The notes under the pieces were generated by a model that had not been told where the DNA came from, made no database searches, and saw nothing but the letters and a program-made list of their open reading frames with translations. A program made the position numbers and the translations under genes. Positions 58,401 to 64,000 of a stretch of 64,000 nt of DNA are shown piece after piece. The first letter of the stretch is position 1. The number at the start of each line of letters is the position of its first letter. Source of the DNA: Capitulum mitella (taxonomy: Eukaryota > Arthropoda > Thecostraca > Pollicipedomorpha > Pollicipedidae); the NCBI GenBank assembly GCA_030062745.1, contig CP099846.1:5394001-5458000 (forward strand), read 5' to 3'.

Positions 58401-58712
58401 CTGGCGCACGCCACCGCCTTCAACGCGCTCTATGTCCTGCTGAACGAGGACTTCCGCGAGTCGTATGTGAACCTGGCGCAGTACTGCTGTTGCAAGATGT
58501 CGGTCCACTTCGGCAAGCGGCCGCGCTCCGACCTGCCGCGTCCCCTGCTGATCGAGACGCGCAAGAGCTCGATGCGCGTGCACATGATGCCCGGGTACGA
58601 CATGCGGGCCGTGAGCTACGCCGAGCCGGCCCCGGGCCGCGCCGTCTCCCGCCATCCCTCGACAGTCAGCCGGGCCAGCAGCACGGCCGGCGTCAGGATG
58701 GGCATGCTGTAG
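55437..58712 (+). CDS. Class A (rhodopsin-type) G-protein-coupled receptor, orphan, three coding exons, 374 residues
   Basis: Exons 55437-55629, 56702-56808 and 57888-58712 join in phase (phase 1, then 0) at GT-AG introns and give 374 codons. Seven hydrophobic helices: TM1 about 33-56 (Gly-Asn at 47-48), TM2 67-91, TM3 108-131, TM4 143-168 (Trp154), TM5 174-200, TM6 226-249 (Trp240, Pro242), TM7 266-288 (Tyr282), then an amphipathic NEDFRESY helix and a tail with several Ser and Arg. TM2 starts GNVFIVNLSLA and TM7 ends LYVLLNEDFR, closest in feel to melatonin-receptor-like, Tre1 and moody receptors; the family is not proven. Several class A hallmarks are missing: Met76 for D2.50, ENY (126-128) for DRY, Phe-Asn (278-279) for NP, no Cys before TM3 or in the very short second extracellular loop, no Pro in TM5. 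The frame is open upstream to the acceptor at 55371, so an earlier 5' exon is possible. Confidence 0.85.
55823..56261. mobile_element. hAT-like MITE in receptor intron 1
   Basis: CAGAGGTGCAAAAAA at 55823 is matched by its complement TTTTTTGCACCTCTG ending at 56261. CAGRGGTG ends are typical of hAT transposons, and the 8-base flanks CATGTGGC and TGGGTGGC share their last five bases, as a worn target duplication would. The 439-base interior includes a chance 134-codon frame that runs through the right end, with no transposase motif. Confidence 0.6.
56871..57152. repeat. 47-bp tandem repeat, six copies, in receptor intron 2
   Basis: Six copies of exactly 47 bases start at 56871, 56918, 56965, 57012, 57059 and 57106. 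Each includes ACGACAGTCGCTGTCGT or a one- to two-base variant, which forms a 7-bp hairpin. Copies differ at only a few positions, so the array is recent. Confidence 0.95.
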
Positions 58713-59305
58713 CGCCGGCGGCCGGCACCGGGGCCGCCGAGCGGGGCGGCCGAGGTCCGAAGGGCTCTGGACGCCTGCCTCGGTGCAGACCAAGCGCGTC
58801 ACTTCACCATGGGAGGTGTACCGGCCATTGTTCCTGGATCGCACCGGAAATGGTACAGCGGAGCAGTCATATCAGCGGTGGGAACATGCTGTAGCCTGCT
58901 AGTGTTTCGATGTTTCGGAAGTATTGATCGCGCAATGAACACCGCTCGGTGATCTGATGTCGTAATATGTATGATTTTCTGAGCGTTTGACATGGACATG
59001 GTTTTCAGAAATACACGCCAGTCATGCCATAGCCCGTGGGGTTACGCTGCCGGCGTCGACGACTGACAGTATTATGGGACTATGTAAGCTGTAGTGACAT
59101 CGCTACTGTCTTTGTGTTCTCAACGAGGTTGTGTAGATGGATGCTTGCTGCGTATTGCTGCAGGATAAGCGGATGCAGCGATGTAGTCATGACTGTGTCA
59201 CAAGTGAACCGTGCAGTTAGCTGTTACGTTGTCTGTGAACTGTCAACAAACTGTTCAGGCATCTCATGAGCGTAAAATGGAAATCGTGGTGTTATAATAA
59301 AATAC
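58713..59305 (+). other. Receptor 3' untranslated region (predicted)
   Basis: The region after the receptor stop lacks coding signal and ends with a canonical polyadenylation signal AATAAA at 59296-59301; a second AATAAA lies at 59364-59369. Confidence 0.5.
59296..59301 (+). terminator. Polyadenylation signal AATAAA for the receptor gene
   Basis: First AATAAA downstream of the receptor stop, about 580 bases into the presumed 3' UTR. Confidence 0.5.
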
Positions 59306-59369
59306 TGAGAAGTATCTCTTGTTAACAAAGCAGGGAGCCCAAGGAACGAGATGCAGCGGAATGAAATAA

Positions 59370-60229
59370 AGAGCGGGTCTTGTTCTATCGCAGCAGAACG
59401 AGGCGAAGTCTAAAGAGCTCTTGTCTAGAGCGAAGTCTAGACACGTGGCGAAGTCTAAAGAGCTCTCGGCGTCAGTCAGCGATGTATTCGAGAAACCGGT
59501 GCAAGCAGAGTCACCCCGTCAGTTTATAAAATCGACATTTTAGCAGGAGAGGTTCACTCCTTTACTTCTGAAACAATACTGGGAAACCGAAACAAGGGCG
59601 CGAGAAGCGGGGTCAAGAAAAAGGTAGCTGCCCACCTCCCCGACCTCTCTGAACACATGCCATCTTAGTTAAGTACGTATTGGAAGCGCTCGTAGGCGGA
59701 TCCAGGTTCCGCAAAAAGAGGGGTCAATAACTACATGGTGCAAGTTGTGTTTTATTCCGTAAATCGAGCCATCATAGGAGGAATAAGAATAAGGACTGGA
59801 AGAATAAGAACTGAGGAATAAGAACACATGAAATACCCTTTTCATGACTATGAAGCCGCCCGTGATTTTTATTTTCACTGAACTGTATTGGGTCTGATCA
59901 TAATATATGTGGAACAAACAAAACCAGTCACATAGATCCAGATGTCTACTACGCCCACTGAATATGCTATTGGACGGAATACGCAACACAAAACCGCTGC
60001 CAGGATACGCGCCTGGCATCGGTTTTGTTATATGACATACCACGGCATAGGTTTTGGTGTGTTATATGTTACGCGTATAACAAACCATAAATAAAGGTGT
60101 TATATGCGTAAATTGCTATTGCTAGTATATCCATGTCACACGTTCACTTTATTTTAAATTACACAGTGAGTCATAAAGTCTTAGGAGCTAGAAAACACAA
60201 AGACCTTCTTTTACATACCCGATGATCAT
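59370..60229. other. No gene recognised; repeat-like word at 59696
   Basis: GGCGGATCCAGGTTCCGC near 59696 resembles the dispersed-repeat end at 29191. Short tandem GAAGTCTA..GAGCTCT words repeat at 59403-59480. Confidence 0.35.
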
Positions 60230-61802
60230 TTAACCCGGCATTGACTGGTTTATTTCGCCACCTTTCATTGACTGAGGGGAAGGGCGCGTTTAACGCCCCC
60301 CACCCCTGTCCGTCTGGAGAACCGATCGTCCGATCCGGCTGATTCAAACCGTATTCAATAGGACCGAATCTTACCGGTCCTGTGGCATGTGTATTTTTGA
60401 CTTTGGGGTCTCTGATGATGTCACAAGCCAGATCAAACACGAAAAAATGACCATTTTCTCCAGAGTCGCATTATTACAATGGAAAGCGGACCGATATTGA
60501 AGTCTGCGCGGCAACATGTTCCTAGCAGCTTAATTTCATATTTGAAGTGTAACCTGATCCAACGCCATGCAAGGTCATGGTCACAGGTCGGGTCAGATTT
60601 GACCTCTTTTGTAACGTGTCATGCGATGCGTGTTTCCTGGCCCATTTAACAAAGAGATTCTAAAAAACGATAAATTTGTAGCGCCTTGGGCACAAAAAGA
60701 AACTCAAAATAGCCCAAATCGTCGTGCACATGCAACATTGCAACATGTTTCAGTTTCATGCTGGGAGGTGCCACAAGCACGCTAGTGACCTCCATCTGAC
60801 GTCTCTGGATGACCCCGCAAGTCACTCTGTCCATGTTGTACATTTCCGCGGAATGCTGCACAGCATTGCAAACGGCTATATGTCCACATCGGCAATCCAC
60901 AACGTCAGACAGACACCACCAGTTTACTCGCTGAGCTGAAATCTGCATACAAACACCAAAGTTCAAACTTAAAAAAGGAATCGCAATTTGGCAGGAAAGT
61001 GCCGTGTAACATCCACGCGCATTTTTTTTTTACAAGAAAATTTAATAATCAATCTGACAATACCCAAAAACATATATATACATACATTCAGCTCCTTTTC
61101 TCAAGTGTATCCTCACGGGACCCGGAAAACTAAAAATACATACATGACCGAGGAGGACCTAGCATGACGCCACAGGAGCTCTGCAATGAACTCTCAGGCC
61201 ATGCTGATAAACAATGCAAGCCACAGTCACCATGCATTGCAAAAACACCGACATTTCGGCAATGAAGTAAAAGTGAACATCAAATAGCAAAACATGGTCA
61301 CCTTTATGACGTCATTAAGATGTGATCTAAGATGGCCTGGTGTCCAAAAATTTGTCAGTATGTGCATAAATGATATAAAAAGATACCGAAAATTTCAAGA
61401 CGCTGCGTTTCTTCGTTTGTGAGATATCTAAGAAATGCGCCAGAGGGGGGGAGGGGCGTTAGATCCACCCAAATCAATGGTGAGTTAATGACAAACATTT
61501 TTTTAAAAATACTTTGGGGTTTAAAGGTTATGAATATTTGGATCATTTGAATTATCAGTGACCTTATAAAGAACACTGCGCAATCTCCAGGAAGTGTGAT
61601 ATTTCTTCATTATGCCTCTCAAAAACATGTCCTGGTACCACCTGTGGAGAAGGTGACTGCTTCCCATTTCGCTACAGCATGTGGCAAACATATTAAAGGA
61701 CATCAAGTTTTGTAAAGCAGCTCCCAAAAGCCTGTAAGTGGCGAGTGAAAATCGGGGAGGCAGAATCTGCTCCCCCTCCCCCATAGCACGGAATAGGGTT
61801 AA
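60230..61802. mobile_element. TTAA-type element or composite, 1.57 kb
   Basis: TTAACCCGGCATTGACTGG at 60230 resembles the left end of the 37.0 kb element, and the right end CACGGAATAGGGTTAA (ending 61802) resembles the right end of the 24.1/41.9 kb family, with the shared GGCAGAATCTGC..CCCCC subterminal block. The two ends agree only in TTAACCC, so this may be a composite of two truncated elements. Both ends have G-run/C-run subterminal blocks (about 60276-60308 and 61750-61782). Confidence 0.55.
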
Positions 61803-62136
61803 ATTAGCTCAGAGCGGGGATAATAGACTTCCTGTAACGCTCGTTGTTGGCTCAGGACACAGCAGACTGTCGCGTTCGGCGCAGGGTGCGTACTGCACTC
61901 GCGGGCTCTCCAGCTGGGTACAAAGGGTTGGGCCGTGGTGGCAAGCATCCCGCTGGCTAACTCGCGGAGAGCAGCCTCGAGGGCTGGTGCGGCGTTTCCA
62001 GGCTGAGCAGTTGACAGACAGAGGCGTAGTCCGCGTAGCGGTCGTATACGATGATTATTTTTCAGGCTTATTTTTACATTTACTCGATTTCGGTTGACGG
62101 TGGCTATGTCAGGACGTGCTACAGTTGAAAACAGTA

Positions 62137-62400
62137 TTATAGTACCAGTCGAGTAAAGCTGATGTAGATGGCGCGAAGGTCGACCAGGTTCTCGTGATAC
62201 TGTCGTACGATGCAGAGCATGACTGGCTTATGGGAGGTGCTTGGTATGATACTTTTTACTTGAGTTACCCATTTCATATCGGTGGTGATGAAGTTACCCA
62301 GAAGTTTCGTTGTCGAGACTACGGATATAGCGCTGTTGCCGATATTGACTTTCATTTGCGCGGAAGGCACTTCGGTACATGGAAAAATTTAATACCAGCA
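62137..62400 (-). pseudogene. LINE reverse-transcriptase C-terminal fragment (CR1-like)
   Basis: Minus-strand translation from 62370 gives PSAQMKVNIGNSAISVV, STTKLLGNFITTDMKWV and, at the end, AIYISFTRLVL, then a stop. In CR1/L2-type LINEs the thumb region of RT reads as I-x-G-x-x-I-x-x-V-x-x-x-KLLG-V-x-I-xx-DLKW and later F-Y-x-x-x-I-RPVLEY. The frame is interrupted upstream (a KVLNAGIKFF segment is recognisable in another phase) and cut off at the left end, so only a short dead fragment remains. It is not part of the 18-24 kb LINE. Confidence 0.6.
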
Positions 62401-62518
62401 TTTAACACTTTACTCCTTTTATTTCCAAGACATTTTTCTTGGTCCATGGTTCCAGAGATGTGGTGACGGACTGAACTTTGTTGAATAAGTTGTCGACGTT
62501 ATTTGCAGGCGACAGGTC

Positions 62519-62550
62519 TGTCTGTCTGTCGGTCGGTCGGTCGGTCGGTT
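62519..62550. repeat. (GTCT)n(GTCG)n microsatellite
   Basis: Tandem GTCT then GTCG tetramers. Confidence 0.85.
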
Positions 62551-62569
62551 TTGGTCACCTCATGTAAAT

Positions 62570-62602
62570 CTGTCCTGAGCATCGACAGGACAGATGCTCA
62601 GG
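62570..62602. repeat. Interleaved inverted repeats
   Basis: CTGTCCTG/CAGGACAG (62570-62577 with 62586-62593) and CCTGAGCATC/GATGCTCAGG (62574-62583 with 62593-62602) overlap, so the strand could form one hairpin or the other but not both. Confidence 0.6.
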
Positions 62603-63717
62603 TGATCCACATACTGCTATGGATGTTGTTCGTTTCGTGCGCAGTCATTGATGTGAGCCAGAAATGCGATTGGTGCGATTCTGGTATTTTGGTATCAGAA
62701 GTGGTGTTTGGCTCTTATATGACACGAGTTTCGCCATTTGTTTCGGCATAGCATTCAAGTCTTTTCGAGGGAAGAAGTGTGAGGGAAACTGGCCTAAGGT
62801 CACTAAGGAAGAAAGGTGGACTAGATTTCGGAATATGCGAAATGAAGGATAATTTCCAGGATACGATGGGCACTAGCTCTGCAGCCTAAATTGGCACTGT
62901 CGGACAACTTGGAGCTCACACATATCGCAGTCCTGGCCTGGGTGTCCTCTTTCAGGTAACGAAGGCACACCAAGAAAGGCCCTGCCTTCCTCTTCCATTT
63001 GTGCAGTAATCGCAAATTTAATTTTCTGTAACAAAGTTTTCAAGAGGCCATGCAAAAGCATTCGATGACGGACGGTAGGATAAATTTTCCATGACGTGTC
63101 TTCGAGAAATAGATAATGGTCTTTGATTATCCCAGATGTTGACGTCAAGTTTTGCGAAAGTACGTAAAAAAATAAAAGGAGATAAAACACAGCTGTTCAA
63201 AATTTTAGGGAGATCTCAGCCGTCGTTTTAGGGAGACTTGCAAAAACCTTACAGCGATTACGCCAACCCCGTGCACTGACGAGGATTAACATGGAAGGCA
63301 TTGGAAAGCAATTTTTTAACATTACATTAAGCAAGGATGTCAACAAAGGATGTGCAGAAGGCACAACAGGTGACTCACGCGTTGGCGTAAGTCATCTATT
63401 GTCATTTATGATCTCGCAAATTGACCCATTCAAAACAAAAAGGGTGGGAGTGACGTTTTCAAAGGAAAATGTGTTATGCCTAAGAATTGATATCGCTAGC
63501 GACCTTCAGACGTCCAGGAGTACGCACTTAACTGAGCCTCAGTCCCGATCAGCAATGCAAAGAAAACTTTTTAATCGCCGGATTGAGAACGCTGCGATAT
63601 CGACGATGTGTGGAGAAGCGTTAACTCCCTATTTAGATTGACACCTGAGTTTGTGAATGGCGAACAAAAGGGATGTCTCCACTATCAGACGCTGCCCAGC
63701 TGTTTGCCTCAAGGTGA
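62603..63717. other. No recognised gene
   Basis: A 116-codon plus-strand frame (63291-63641) has no recognisable motif. Confidence 0.3.
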
Positions 63718-63955
63718 ATGGTGACGTAACGGGTCAGGTCAAAGCGTCGATATTGGCGGTAAAGTGCCAGCCGGTTCAGAGGCCAGTGAACAACATGATA
63801 AAGGTGGGAACTGGTAGCATGCCATTCAAAGATGAATGGTGACATTACGAGCTAAGCCAAAGCCTCGATATTGGCGGTAAAATGCCAGCCGGCTCAGAGG
63901 CAAGTTAACAGCACGATAATGCTGGATAAAGGGTGCTGGTAGCATGTCCTTTAGA
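63718..63955. repeat. 118-bp tandem duplication
   Basis: Two copies starting at 63718 and 63836 share ATGGTGAC, TCGATATTGGCGGTAAA, TGCCAGCCGG and CTGGTAGCATG with modest divergence. Confidence 0.85.
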
Positions 63956-64000
63956 AAAGTTGACTGGATTGAATGCAAAAGCTCTATGGGACTGCTCGCT

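Noticed and set aside
57798-58844. 348-codon frame on the minus strand
   Set aside because: It is the antisense shadow of the GC-rich receptor exon 3; it has no domain and low-complexity Ala/Gly/Arg composition.

Overview
This 64 kb window reads as nuclear DNA of an invertebrate animal. Protein-coding pieces are short, very GC-rich exons (a kelch exon at the left edge, a rhodopsin-type receptor near the right end) joined by GT-AG introns and embedded in long AT-richer DNA full of retroelement remains, transposon copies, minisatellites and AT microsatellites. There is no sign of bacterial operons. An arthropod, perhaps a crustacean, would fit the LINE type, the GC-rich exons and the receptor, but nothing in the window proves the phylum.

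Layout. 1-215: partial kelch-repeat exon on the minus strand. 216-13.8 kb: mostly unique DNA with CpG-rich islands (4.6-5.3 and 9.75-11.05 kb), a small candidate first exon on the minus strand at 10.83-10.90 kb and a few short tandem repeats. 13.8-25.35 kb: two copies of a TTAA-flanked inverted-repeat element (opposite orientations), a truncated relative, and a nearly full-length but broken RNase H-bearing LINE at about 18.1-24.04 kb. 26-36 kb: five minisatellite arrays, a Penelope-like element remnant, and isolated exon-like segments (a short-chain-dehydrogenase-like C-terminal exon at 33.7 kb is the best). 36.9-43.1 kb: three more TTAA-flanked elements and a GC-rich island with a candidate terminal exon on the minus strand (39.41-39.68 kb). 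44-52 kb: decayed satellite-like arrays and four (TA)n tracts, one of them framed by a 28-bp inverted repeat. 54.6-59.3 kb: a complete three-exon class A GPCR gene on the plus strand with a CpG-rich TATA-bearing upstream region, a hAT-like MITE in intron 1, a six-copy 47-bp repeat in intron 2 and a polyadenylation signal. 60.2-64 kb: another TTAA-flanked element or composite, a LINE reverse-transcriptase fragment and a 118-bp tandem duplication.

The two most notable things are (i) the receptor, which keeps the seven-helix layout but has lost D2.50, the DRY arginine, the NP of NPxxY, C3.25 and P5.50 together; and (ii) a group of 1.2-1.6 kb TTAA-flanked, inverted-repeat elements (three close copies and about three related ones) that share subterminal G-run/C-run hairpins and contain many AGGTCA-type nuclear-receptor half-sites, including an intact DR1. 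All functional statements are inferred from sequence patterns alone.
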